This document shows positions 17,498-24,657 of a stretch of 64,000 nucleotides of DNA, one piece after another. The stretch is from Agathobaculum sp. NTUH-O15-33 (GTDB lineage: Bacteria; Bacillota; Clostridia; Oscillospirales; Butyricicoccaceae), in NCBI RefSeq assembly GCF_033193315.1, contig NZ_CP136187.1, positions 558,001 to 622,000 of the forward strand. Direction: 5' to 3'. Position 1 is the stretch's first letter. Every line of letters begins with the position of its first letter. The notes beneath the pieces are model-generated. The model did not search any database. It saw nothing but the letters and a program-made list of their open reading frames with translations, and was not told the DNA's origin. A program made the translations under genes and the position numbers.

Positions 17498-17505
17498 GAG
17501 GACTT

Positions 17506-17982
17506 ATGGCAGAAACAAAAGAAATTATTCTTGGAAGCGTGGCTGGCCCAATAGGCAAAAAGGGGAAGAGCCAATACGAGGCAGCCGTCGAGGGCGGTTA
17601 CAGCGGCACTGAACAGCAATACGATCAAGCCGCCGCTGACATGCCGGAGCACATGGAGGACGCGGCAAAGCATTTCTCCACGGAGGATAGGGCGAAGCTG
17701 GCAAACGCGGTGGGTAAGCCGCTGGCGGCCACGGCCACGATCACGCCTACTTGGACGGGAAGCTATCCATATTCACAGACGATTTCCATTCCGGGTGTCA
17801 CGGCGACGTGTACGGTGGACGTGCGGCTTGCGCCAGAGGCATCGGTACAGGCGGCACAGCAGTATCAGGTGCTAGGGCTGCAAGACGGCGGGCAGGCGGC
17901 GGGGAGTATTACGCTGCGGGCTTATGGAGCTCTGAATACGGTGGATATCCCGATCAGTGTGACGATTGGAGGGGATGGCTGA
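17506..17982 (+). CDS. Tail/baseplate accessory protein, 158 aa
   Basis: ATG after AGGAGGACTT. The N-terminal part has GPIGKKGKSQYEAAVEGGYSG, a segment often attached to phage tail fibres. The C-terminal part is beta-rich and Ala/Thr-rich, a likely small fibre head. The stop overlaps the next start (ATGATG arrangement), so the genes are coupled. Confidence 0.6.
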   Translation: MAETKEIILGSVAGPIGKKGKSQYEAAVEGGYSGTEQQYDQAAADMPEHMEDAAKHFSTEDRAKLANAVGKPLAATATITPTWTGSYPYSQTISIPGVTATCTVDVRLAPEASVQAAQQYQVLGLQDGGQAAGSITLRAYGALNTVDIPISVTIGGDG

Positions 17983-18908
17983 TGAGTATCAATATTCCGG
18001 GGTCGGGAATCTGGGTGCCGGGGACGGATATGCTGGTTAATGGCGGGCTTTTGGTCAATCAGAGGCAGCAAACGTCGTACAGGGTGCCGCACAACACTTA
18101 CACCGTAGATCGCTGGAAATCCAACTTGGACGCGCAGATCGATGTAGTAAGCGACGGTATTAAGGTGCATTCGTTGGGAAACGTATATGCAGGGATATGG
18201 CAGCACTCAGAAAATATGTATGTGCAATCGGGCGATACCTACACATTTAGCGTTGACTTCCCAGAAACGCCGGTACCGGGATGGTATATAGACTTACATA
18301 TGGTACCGGTCACGGAGGGAAATCCGGGTGTTACGGCAAGTACTGTAGGCAAGAATCTACAGAAGGGCATCAACGCCGTCACGGCAACTGTGCCAAATGG
18401 CATTAATGGACTGTACTATTTTCGGGGATTTATCTGTAACGCCCTTGCGGAGGATACCGTCGCCCACATCCACCGCGCCAAGTTGGAACCCGGCCCCATC
18501 TCTACGCTGATGTATGACGCGCCGCCGGATATGGCAGTGGAGGAGGCGAGGTGTAAGAGGTATTTTGAAAGACTTGGTAATGCGCAGAGCGGAAAGCTGA
18601 CGAATTGGACATACATTCCGCAAGGATCGGCACAAGCAATATTTTCTATTGCGTATTCCGCGAAACGAGTCGTTCCAACCGTTGCACTTAGCGCGCCAGA
18701 TCAATACCGGGTGCTTTTACGTGAATCGGCGACGGGCAACATTTTTAGGGCACCAACAGTTATCGCCTTGGCCACAAACGAGGTTTCCAAAACAACTGCA
18801 ACGGTCACTGCCGCAATCGGCACAACCGACCGACCAGCGCATGGCATGTTACAGCGAACAGATGTCGCAACATCTGCATGGATCAATATTGACGCAGAAA
18901 TCCACTAA
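17982..18908 (+). CDS. Receptor-binding tail protein, copy 1, 308 aa
   Basis: Beta-rich protein starting MSINIPGSG with MLVNGGLLVNQRQQTSYRVPHNTYTVDRW near the N-terminus, the pattern of phage tip proteins with a carbohydrate-binding module. The central stretch KLEPGPISTLMYDAPPDMAVEEARCKRYFE closely resembles the one in the gene at 19499, and both end in D-A-E-I-H/Y. They are tandem paralogues and probably determine host range. Confidence 0.75.
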   Translation: MSINIPGSGIWVPGTDMLVNGGLLVNQRQQTSYRVPHNTYTVDRWKSNLDAQIDVVSDGIKVHSLGNVYAGIWQHSENMYVQSGDTYTFSVDFPETPVPGWYIDLHMVPVTEGNPGVTASTVGKNLQKGINAVTATVPNGINGLYYFRGFICNALAEDTVAHIHRAKLEPGPISTLMYDAPPDMAVEEARCKRYFERLGNAQSGKLTNWTYIPQGSAQAIFSIAYSAKRVVPTVALSAPDQYRVLLRESATGNIFRAPTVIALATNEVSKTTATVTAAIGTTDRPAHGMLQRTDVATSAWINIDAEIH

Positions 18909-18920
18909 GGAGGAACCAAA

Positions 18921-19271
18921 ATGCCAGAACAAGAACCCATCAAAGTCTACGTCAAAGTAGACGATCAAAACCGCATTACTGCCGTAGGCAGCAGCATCTT
19001 TATTACTGATCCCACCGGCTGGGTGCAGATCGATGAGGGCTACGGCGACCACTACGCCCACGCGCAGTCACAGTACTTTGATAGCCTGACCACCGGTGAT
19101 GGCGTGTATAGGTACAAGCTGGAAGCCGATAAAGCCGTGGAGCGCAGTGCTGAGGAGATCGCAGCAGATGCGGCGGCGAAGCCTACACCCGCGCCCACCG
19201 CGCAGGAAGATGCGGACGCGCTGTTGGTAGACCATGAATACAGATTAACTTTGCTTGAATTGGGGGTATAA
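18921..19271 (+). CDS. Tail-associated protein, 116 aa
   Basis: RBS AAGGAGGAACCAAA. The sequence IKVYVKVDDQNRITAVGSSIFITDPTGW and the Ala-Pro-rich linker before a short helical C-terminus (HEYRLTLLELGV) are typical of small proteins encoded beside the XkdX gene in Firmicute prophages. Exact role unknown. Confidence 0.65.
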   Translation: MPEQEPIKVYVKVDDQNRITAVGSSIFITDPTGWVQIDEGYGDHYAHAQSQYFDSLTTGDGVYRYKLEADKAVERSAEEIAADAAAKPTPAPTAQEDADALLVDHEYRLTLLELGV

Positions 19272-19273
19272 GA

Positions 19274-19429
19274 ATGTTGTACAGAACTTTAAAGCGCATG
19301 ATCGAACGCGGCCAGACCGTCGGGATGGCCGAAAAGTTGGATATCTTCTTTGCGGCGGACAAGATCAGCGAAGCGGAATACACGGAGCTGACCGGAATGA
19401 TGGTGCAGGAGGTAAACCACAATGCATAA
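19274..19429 (+). CDS. XkdX family small protein, 51 aa
   Basis: ATG two bases after the previous stop (TAA GA ATG). The sequence LKRMIERGQTVGMAEKLDIFFAADKISEAEYTELTGMM is the helical XkdX signature found at the end of the tail module in PBSX-like and related phages. Too short for many gene finders. It overlaps the tiny frame at 19422. Confidence 0.8.
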   Translation: MLYRTLKRMIERGQTVGMAEKLDIFFAADKISEAEYTELTGMMVQEVNHNA

Positions 19430-19475
19430 GGTGGAAAATGTAAAAATCTGGGGGGGGGGGGATAAAAACCCCTAA
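19422..19475 (+). other. Short upstream frame running through a G12 tract
   Basis: ATG CAT AAG GTG GAA AAT encodes a 17-residue frame that passes through twelve consecutive G (19450 to 19461) and stops at 19473. With 11 or 14 G the same frame would stay open to a stop at 19504, overlapping the start codon of the receptor-binding gene at 19499. It could be a length-sensitive coupling peptide. Confidence 0.4.
19450..19461 (+). repeat. Homopolymer G12 tract
   Basis: Twelve G in a row, the longest homopolymer noticed in the window, 38 bases before the start codon of the second receptor-binding gene. Confidence 0.9.
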
Positions 19476-19498
19476 TTACCCGTTAGGCGGTGGCTACT

Positions 19499-20365
19499 AT
19501 GACTAACATACATGGTAGCGGTATGCCGACAAGCAATCCGAATTTGCTGGATAACCCGTGGTCTCAGATAAACCAGAGGGGGAAAACAGAGTACATTGGC
19601 AAGGTATACGGTGTCGACCGTTGGTTTGCACAAAACAATATGGAAAAGGTTGTCGTGCAAGACAGTTACGTTACGCTGGTTCCCGGAACTGATTATTCAT
19701 CTTTTGCCCAACATATTGAAAGGTTTTCTGAATTGGCTAATAAGACGGTTACGCTATCTGCCATCGTGAGAGGTGTTGCGGGCCAATGTGTCGGCCTATA
19801 TATTAATCCTTGGGATTATGGCGACGGTGTTTACTTAACCGGGGCGAATTGGCAGTTAATTAGTGTAACAATGAATTTGGCGAACTTGGCCAGATGCGAA
19901 ATCGCAATATATGCAGACCGAAGCGGAAACAAAAACAGACTTGATGTGCGAGCCGTCAAGCTGGAACTCGGCCCTGCCTCTACCCTAGCCTATGACGCGC
20001 CGCCGAACTATCAACAGGAACTCGCGAAGTGTCAACGGTACTTTTATAGTACGCTGAATAACGACGGCGAACGCGGGGCGCTGTCCCGCGAAGCGTTTAA
20101 TGTCAGTACGGCAAACATTTCCTACGGCTCAGGCGCTGAATTTCCGGTTGAAATGCGCACTGTACCAACAATTACGCTGTACTCAGGCGTTTCACGTACC
20201 GCTGGCAAGGTGGCGTATGGAACTGATGGCGCGGATTGCGTGGGACTTGCCGAAGCGCAGTTTGTGGGCAAAACTGGATTTCGCCAAATTCGTATATTAG
20301 ACGACCCACACATGCCGGGTAATCAAGCATCGTTCCATTATACAGCCGACGCAGAAATCTACTAG
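19499..20365 (+). CDS. Receptor-binding tail protein, copy 2, 288 aa
   Basis: ATG chosen because AGGCGG lies 8 bases upstream; a GTG at 19490 would sit on top of that site. The N-terminus NIHGSGMPTSNPNLLDNPWSQINQRG and core KLELGPASTLAYDAPPNYQQELAKCQRYF mark it as a paralogue of the gene at 17982. The C-terminal about 90 residues differ more, as expected for receptor-binding tips under diversifying selection. Expression could be modulated by the G12 tract upstream. Confidence 0.75.
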   Translation: MTNIHGSGMPTSNPNLLDNPWSQINQRGKTEYIGKVYGVDRWFAQNNMEKVVVQDSYVTLVPGTDYSSFAQHIERFSELANKTVTLSAIVRGVAGQCVGLYINPWDYGDGVYLTGANWQLISVTMNLANLARCEIAIYADRSGNKNRLDVRAVKLELGPASTLAYDAPPNYQQELAKCQRYFYSTLNNDGERGALSREAFNVSTANISYGSGAEFPVEMRTVPTITLYSGVSRTAGKVAYGTDGADCVGLAEAQFVGKTGFRQIRILDDPHMPGNQASFHYTADAEIY

Positions 20366-20393
20366 GCCCACGCGGGCCGGGAAGGAAAATAAT

Positions 20394-20660
20394 ATGGACA
20401 ACCGTATCCAGCAGATAAAAGAAAGGCTCCGAGCAACAACGCCCGGAGCATGGAAGGTATGGTTTTCGGATACCGAAAGATTCAGCCCTACAATGCCGGA
20501 TGAAGATCCCTGCATTACGACTGAATCAGGAGACTATATCGCACAGACAACGTATGACGGTCTGTCAAGCACGTGTAGGCCAACGATGTACGCGGATGCG
20601 GAGTTTATTGCGCATGCGAAGGAGGATATTGAATATCTATTGGGCCTGTTAAAAATCTAG
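20394..20660 (+). CDS. Ead/Ea22-like phage protein, 88 aa
   Basis: The pattern IQQIKERLRATTPGAWKVW followed by MYADAEFIAHAKEDIEYLLGLL is the Ead/Ea22-like signature (TPGPW, DAxFIAxARxDIxxLL) found in many phage accessory regions. Function unknown. RBS GGGAAGGAAA. Confidence 0.7.
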   Translation: MDNRIQQIKERLRATTPGAWKVWFSDTERFSPTMPDEDPCITTESGDYIAQTTYDGLSSTCRPTMYADAEFIAHAKEDIEYLLGLLKI

Positions 20661-20678
20661 GGAAGCGAGGCACATACA

Positions 20679-20957
20679 GTGACGCAAAATACAGCAATAT
20701 CCATCGGCCTGCTGATCGGGCTGATTGGCTGTTTTGTCGGTCTGACCGGGTGGCTATCCGCACGGGACAAACGCACCGGCGACGACCGCGAATGGCGCGG
20801 TGAGGTAAACGCAAAACTGGACGTGATCGTCGGCATTAAAACCGACGTAGAACGTCTGGAAAAGACAGTGAATTGCCATGGCGAACGACTGGCAAAGGTG
20901 GAAGCCAGCGCCACACAGGCACATAAACGGATTGATAGGCAGGAGGGTAAAGAATGA
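20679..20957 (+). CDS. Holin-associated protein, TM plus coiled coil, 92 aa
   Basis: GTG start. Residues 6 to 26 form one membrane segment (AISIGLLIGLIGCFVGLTGWL), then a charged linker and a coiled coil (KTDVERLEKTVNCHGERLAKVEASATQAHKRIDRQ). This is XhlA-like in layout and lies immediately before the holin, overlapping it by 4 bases. It probably assists lysis at the membrane. Confidence 0.7.
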   Translation: MTQNTAISIGLLIGLIGCFVGLTGWLSARDKRTGDDREWRGEVNAKLDVIVGIKTDVERLEKTVNCHGERLAKVEASATQAHKRIDRQEGKE

Positions 20958-21223
20958 ATATTAAAGTAAGAATTAAGAACCCCGTATTCTGGGTGCAGAT
21001 TTTGGGTGGCGTATTGCTGACGGCGCTAGGCTATAACGCTATGCAGCCGCAGGACTTGACCACGTGGGCAGGACTTTGGGAGCTGCTAAAGGGCGTTGCG
21101 TTAAATCCGTATTTACTTGGCCTGTGCGTCTGGAATGCGTGGTCGGCGCTAAACGACCCCACAACCAGCGGCGTTACGGACAGCGACCGAGCCAAGGGCT
21201 ACGACAAGCCCCTAGAGAGGTGA
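20954..21223 (+). CDS. Phage holin, phi LC3 family, 89 aa
   Basis: IKVRIKNPVFWVQILGGVLLTALGYN and the later NPYLLGLCVWNAWSALNDPTTSGVTDSDRAKGYDKP are the conserved blocks of the phi LC3-type holin, with two membrane segments and the terminal T-x-G-x-x-DS-x-x-A-x-x-Y motif. It permeabilises the membrane to release the endolysin, which is encoded 4 bases downstream. Confidence 0.93.
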   Translation: MNIKVRIKNPVFWVQILGGVLLTALGYNAMQPQDLTTWAGLWELLKGVALNPYLLGLCVWNAWSALNDPTTSGVTDSDRAKGYDKPLER

Positions 21224-21227
21224 TATT

Positions 21228-22013
21228 GTGAAAACCGTACTTATTATTTCCGGTCACGGCGGCACGCCATACGACCCCGGCGCGGGCGGCTGCGGCGAGG
21301 TTGAAGCCGTGCAGACGCGCGTAGTGGCGCAGATGATCTATGATGCAATGCGTAAGGTGGGCGGGTTGTGTCCTGTTCTATACGACACAAAAAAAGATGC
21401 ATATAAGGTGCTGCGCGGGGGCGGCAGCTTGCCTCTGGTGGGCGTAGACTATGTGATTGAATGCCATCTGAACGCCTGCGTCAACGACGAGCGCGGCGAC
21501 GGGCACACGACGGGAACCGAAGTGCTGGTACATACCAGCGAAAAGGGCGTGGCCGTGGAAGAAGCAATCGCGCGTCGAATCGCGGCGTTTGGTCTGAAAA
21601 ATCGCGGTGTGAAGCGCCGGGGTGATCTTCTGGTGATGAACACCGTCAAGCGGCACGGCATCAGTCACGCGCTGATTGAATTTTGTTTTATCGACGACCG
21701 GGACGACATGAACGTTTTCTTGCCAAACCGTGAGAAGATCGCGCGGGCGGTTGTGGCTGGTGTATGTGAAGGATTTGGAATTGAATATGAGGAGGACACC
21801 GAAATGAGCACACAAGAAATGAAGAAGATGATCCGCGAGGAGATCGAAGCCTACATGGGCGAGCGGGAAGCAAAGCCCGTAAGCAAGTATGCGGAGGGCG
21901 CATGGGATAGGGCAACGAGAGCCGGGATCACGGACGGCACTATGCCGCGCGGGTTCTCCACGCGCGAGCAGGATATCGTACTGCTTGATCGATGCGGACT
22001 GATCGGGAAGTGA
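21228..22013 (+). CDS. N-acetylmuramoyl-L-alanine amidase endolysin, 261 aa
   Basis: The N-terminal Amidase_3 domain has the zinc ligands H10 (SGHGG), a Glu near residue 24, and the histidine in ECHLNA, with catalytic Glu in ALIEFCFIDD. After about residue 185 a helical linker leads to a C-terminal module (YAEGAWDRATRAGITDGTMPRGFSTREQDIVLLDRCGLI). This module resembles the short cell-wall-targeting repeats of Clostridial phage lysins. Last gene of the lysis cassette, followed by a strong terminator. Confidence 0.92.
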   Translation: MKTVLIISGHGGTPYDPGAGGCGEVEAVQTRVVAQMIYDAMRKVGGLCPVLYDTKKDAYKVLRGGGSLPLVGVDYVIECHLNACVNDERGDGHTTGTEVLVHTSEKGVAVEEAIARRIAAFGLKNRGVKRRGDLLVMNTVKRHGISHALIEFCFIDDRDDMNVFLPNREKIARAVVAGVCEGFGIEYEEDTEMSTQEMKKMIREEIEAYMGEREAKPVSKYAEGAWDRATRAGITDGTMPRGFSTREQDIVLLDRCGLIGK

Positions 22014-22020
22014 ATATGAC

Positions 22021-22062
22021 AAAAGCCCTCGCCAACCGCAATGGTCAGCGAGGGCTTTTTAT
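22021..22062 (+). terminator. Strong terminator at end of late operon
   Basis: AAAAGCCCTCGC pairs with GCGAGGGCTTTT around a 16-base loop, followed by T5. The reverse strand also has a T-run, so it may act in both directions. Confidence 0.9.
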
Positions 22063-22073
22063 TTAAGACATAG

Positions 22074-22168
22074 AAAAACCACCCTTAAACTTTGAGAGGT
22101 AGCAGGGTGGGACTTCTATTAAACTATACCATATTTTAACTTTAAGATATGGCCTCGGAATGTTTATG
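22074..22168 (-). ncRNA. Small phage RNA gene next to orphan cas7 operon, about 95 nt
   Basis: The minus strand carries a perfect promoter (TTGACA at 22203 to 22198, 17-base spacer, TATAAT at 22180 to 22175). A classical terminator follows: CCACCCT pairs with AGGGTGG at 22110 to 22079, then T5 down to 22074. The predicted transcript begins near 22168 and contains no credible reading frame. It can form a 5' hairpin (CCATAT with ATATGG) before the terminator hairpin. No type I-C repeat handle was found in it. Regulatory RNA, RNA anti-CRISPR or crRNA-like partner of Cas7 are all open. Confidence 0.7.
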
Positions 22169-22174
22169 TGTTGT

Positions 22175-22203
22175 ATTATAGCGCAACTGGTTTGCTTTGT
22201 CAA
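22175..22203 (-). promoter_or_regulatory. Consensus sigma-A promoter of the small RNA
   Basis: TTGACA, 17-base spacer, TATAAT on the minus strand, starting 22 bases beyond the stop codon of the gene at 22225. Confidence 0.9.
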
Positions 22204-22224
22204 GGCCGGTCGGAAAACTTGTTG

Positions 22225-22743
22225 CTATTTTTTCGATCCTCTTGATGCTACGTGGCGATCATCCCACGATATCAGCGTCCAGCCTTTCCAGTGCATCGTT
22301 TTGTTTTTCTTCCGCGTTCCGGCCATAGAAGCTTTAACCATAATGATCCCGCTTGCGGCTTGCTTCGGCGTGCCGTCTATAATATCGGCATGCTCGCGGA
22401 AAAACCGGATTAGGTTAACGCACTCATATGTTTTTCCCTCCGGGGAGCGGATTACCCAACCTTTAGCGGTTGGCCATTTGTCGGGCGGCGTGTTGGCTAC
22501 CAGTTTCGCTTGTTCTTTCTGTATTCGGGCTGCATGCCCGTATTCTATGGCTTGCCGTCTGCGTAATTCTGTAGCGCACGTCCGGCTGCATGTCTGCTTT
22601 TGGTCTGCTGGCGGGCAAGGAAATTCTTTGCCGCAGATCACGCAGACATTATAGTGCTGCCTAGCCAGTCCGGCACAACGGTACGAACAGTATTTGGCCC
22701 CGGCACGGCTAACGGGCTTTCCACAGTACAAGCAGCGGCTCAT
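22225..22743 (-). CDS. Phage zinc-finger protein, 172 aa
   Basis: Two treble-clef-type zinc motifs fill residues 1 to 60 (CLYCGKPVSRAGAKYCSYRC and CVICGKEFPCPPADQKQTCSRTC). The C-terminal half has the SPEGKTYECVNLIRFFREHADII pattern and ends with KTMHWKGWTLISW. That half resembles a small domain common in Clostridial phages and in NUMOD-like modules of homing endonucleases. No nuclease motif is visible. Last gene of the leftward operon, 15 bases after cas7. A DNA- or RNA-binding role is inferred. Confidence 0.6.
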   Translation of the reverse strand: MSRCLYCGKPVSRAGAKYCSYRCAGLARQHYNVCVICGKEFPCPPADQKQTCSRTCATELRRRQAIEYGHAARIQKEQAKLVANTPPDKWPTAKGWVIRSPEGKTYECVNLIRFFREHADIIDGTPKQAASGIIMVKASMAGTRKKNKTMHWKGWTLISWDDRHVASRGSKK

Positions 22744-22758
22744 AACCACGCCCCCTTT

Positions 22759-23592
22759 TTATTTGACCAATTCACCGCAAACGTATTCTTCCATTGTTAT
22801 ACGCGTGCCTTCGGCCTGCATGTCCACATCGTAAAACGGCCACTGGTCGGACGGCGAAATCGAAACGCTACGAAATACGCGCGCAGGGGAGCAAACGCCA
22901 TTCCGGCAATCGTGTTCCCACCAGAACAGGCGGTGCAATTCCATACTGCCCGCTGGTCGAAAACTAGATTCGTCGCCATTAAACATGTGCAGAATGGCGC
23001 GTTTTAGTATGGGCACATCATCATCTGAAAAACCTGTCTTTTCGGCAAGTTGCGGATGAATGCCGCCGTGAAACACGTAAACACCGCGATCTACAATGGA
23101 CTTATTGCCGAATGTATCAGATGCACGCTTGTCGCCCGTTTCTTCCGCGTTAACGCTACGAGTTACTGCATAATCACGGAAAAACACAGGCGTAAGCGAT
23201 TTTGCAAATGATATGGTCACTGGCCCACGCACGGGAACCGAAGCGTCGCCGGTACCCTTGAAGGCGAATACTTGGCCAAATGCGCGAACATCAAACCAAT
23301 GTTGACAGCAGATATCTCGTATAGTATCTCTGCTCATTTTTTTATCAAAGCCCGGCGTGGTTTTTAGACGCATATCAAGGCTTTTGCATCCGTCATCGCT
23401 GCGTTCATTCGACTGTACGAAGATGCGCTGGCCGTCGTCTTGTAGCCGGTTGCGAATTTTGCGCTTGATGCAGACGGATGTTATTTCCCCCAAACCTTCG
23501 TAATCGGTGCGGGGGCGGTTGCCGTTCGTGGGGTCGCCGTTCGGGTTTGCGCCGTCTACAATGATAACACCCATGAAGTCAATTCGGTTCAT
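22759..23592 (-). CDS. cas7: Orphan type I-C Cas7 (Csd2) protein in prophage, 277 aa
   Basis: Full-length match to Cas7/Csd2, the backbone subunit of type I-C Cascade that coats crRNA. Diagnostic blocks are NPNGDPTNGNRPRTD (16 to 30), GEITSVCIKRKIRNRL (35 to 50), DVRAFGQVFAFKG (101 to 113), VRGPVTISFAKSLTP (121 to 135), KSIVDRGVYVFHGGI (164 to 178) and LAEKTGFSDDD (182 to 192). MELHRLFWWEHD (217 to 228) completes the set. No truncation or frameshift is seen. No cas3, cas5, cas8, cas1, cas2, cas4 or repeat array is present in the window. The ATG overlaps the HTH gene stop (ATGA), so it is translated with a regulator. Possible roles are a decoy that poisons host Cascade or an RNA-binding protein using the nearby small RNA. 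Both are inference. Confidence 0.95.
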   Translation of the reverse strand: MNRIDFMGVIIVDGANPNGDPTNGNRPRTDYEGLGEITSVCIKRKIRNRLQDDGQRIFVQSNERSDDGCKSLDMRLKTTPGFDKKMSRDTIRDICCQHWFDVRAFGQVFAFKGTGDASVPVRGPVTISFAKSLTPVFFRDYAVTRSVNAEETGDKRASDTFGNKSIVDRGVYVFHGGIHPQLAEKTGFSDDDVPILKRAILHMFNGDESSFRPAGSMELHRLFWWEHDCRNGVCSPARVFRSVSISPSDQWPFYDVDMQAEGTRITMEEYVCGELVK

Positions 23593-23939
23593 TCCTGATC
23601 GTCCTCGTCTTCCATTACGCGGGTTACGGTGACCAACCCCAGCACATCGGCCATCATCAAACGGTCGTATTCCGCGCGACCGCCACGTGTTTCCCAATTT
23701 TCAATAGTGCGGAGCGGAATGGCGAAGCGTTCAGCAAATTTTGCTTGTGTCATTCCTACGGCTGCACGCATGTCTTTGATCGACATATGCGCGACATCCC
23801 AAATGTTTGTTAGGTCAGCAACAAACTGGTTGGCATCTTCGGGTGCCCACTCAGGGCACCCGACTTCACCAATAAACTGCTCCGCGCTTTCGCATTCCAT
23901 TGCGTCGCGGATTAAATCGTAGTACTTTTTGTACGTCAT
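23589..23939 (-). CDS. XRE-like helix-turn-helix regulator, 116 aa
   Basis: The C-terminal HTH reads SIKDMRAAVGMTQAKFAERFAIPLRTIENWETRGGRAEYDRLMMADVLGL, a YiaG-like DNA-binding fold. The N-terminal 60 residues (YYDLIRDAMECESAEQFIGEVG) form a separate helical part. The ATG at 23939 has GAAAGGA 9 bases upstream; the frame opens 3 codons earlier. It overlaps cas7 by 4 bases and likely controls its own operon, possibly at the palindrome near 24533. Confidence 0.8.
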   Translation of the reverse strand: MTYKKYYDLIRDAMECESAEQFIGEVGCPEWAPEDANQFVADLTNIWDVAHMSIKDMRAAVGMTQAKFAERFAIPLRTIENWETRGGRAEYDRLMMADVLGLVTVTRVMEDEDDQE

Positions 23940-23953
23940 TTTATACATTCCTT

Positions 23954-24127
23954 TCAGTCGTTGACTAAATCAAGGTTTGCGACATCGTAGCCGATGTCGT
24001 TTAGTACATCCTCTTCCGTGACCATTAGGCGAACGTCTAACAGCTCGCAAGCCTCTTCGATGGTCATGCTGTGATTTGTCATAATGGTTCCCAGAACCTC
24101 GCCGGTTAGCGTGTTAATTAGTTTCAT
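23954..24127 (-). CDS. Small phage protein, 57 aa
   Basis: ATG after AAAGGATGTATTATC. Sequence MKLINTLTGEVLGTIMTNHSMTIEEACELLDV resembles small proteins that precede type II toxin-antitoxin-like HTH genes in Firmicute prophages, but no function is known. Second gene of the leftward operon. Confidence 0.65.
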   Translation of the reverse strand: MKLINTLTGEVLGTIMTNHSMTIEEACELLDVRLMVTEEDVLNDIGYDVANLDLVND

Positions 24128-24141
24128 GATAATACATCCTT

Positions 24142-24495
24142 TCAAAATTCCATTGCGAGAATCATTTCTGCGATCTTGACCTGATAGGTCAATTCGCCGC
24201 GCAGGTTAGCCTTGCGGGATTTCAGGTCTACGAAGCCATCCCCGCGTCGGCTGCCGCCGTTGATATACACGCGGTCAAAATTGCCCTTTGTCCAACGGGT
24301 CAGGGTGCGGGTGTAGCCGTCTGCGATCACGGTCATATTGTTTGTGAACTTCGTGGCGATGACGGTAATCTGTTGGGCAATGAACTTGGCCCGTTCCCAC
24401 GCTCTCCGCAAGCATTCGCCAAAAGGAAGGTGGCAAAAATTGCGTTTGACACGCCAAGCGGCTTTCATGATTTCAGACATGTTATACTTTTTCAT
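24142..24495 (-). CDS. First gene of the leftward accessory operon, 117 aa
   Basis: ATG after ACGGAGGCAAACAAA. Contains MSEIMKAAWRVKRNFCHLPFGECLRRAWERAK, a short motif shared by many small phage and plasmid proteins of Clostridia, and a basic C-terminal half. Function not known. It lies 39 bases downstream of the promoter -10 box and leads a tight operon with the HTH, cas7 and zinc-finger genes. Confidence 0.65.
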   Translation of the reverse strand: MKKYNMSEIMKAAWRVKRNFCHLPFGECLRRAWERAKFIAQQITVIATKFTNNMTVIADGYTRTLTRWTKGNFDRVYINGGSRRGDGFVDLKSRKANLRGELTYQVKIAEMILAMEF

Positions 24496-24527
24496 TTTGT
24501 TTGCCTCCGTTCCTTTACTGTGATTAC

Positions 24528-24556
24528 ATTATACCACTTGTTTGGTGGTACGTCAA
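24528..24556 (-). promoter_or_regulatory. Promoter and palindromic operator of the cas7 operon
   Basis: On the minus strand TTGACG (24556 to 24551), 17-base spacer, TATAAT (24533 to 24528). The spacer contains the inverted repeat ACCAC-N7-GTGGT (24533 to 24549), a likely operator. A related half site GGTGGT recurs at 24560. Confidence 0.8.
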
Positions 24557-24628
24557 TAGGTGGTGCGTTATTTTGCGGCTAAAAGATGTACAAGTTTTAG
24601 ATTGTTGTTTTGTGCATAATATCTCCCA

Positions 24629-24657
24629 TTGACACAATCGAACGAATGTTCTATAAT
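24629..24657 (+). promoter_or_regulatory. Consensus promoter with embedded LexA (SOS) box
   Basis: TTGACA (24629 to 24634), 17-base spacer, TATAAT (24652 to 24657). The spacer ends with CGAACGAATGTTC (24639 to 24651), which matches the Gram-positive LexA box GAAC-N4-GTTC exactly. LexA binding there would block RNA polymerase until DNA damage. Confidence 0.88.

Noticed and set aside
19422..20365. Direct translational fusion of the short frame to the receptor-binding gene by G-tract slippage
   Set aside because: The receptor-binding frame has an in-frame stop at 19484, so no G-tract length yields a fusion; only coupling is possible.
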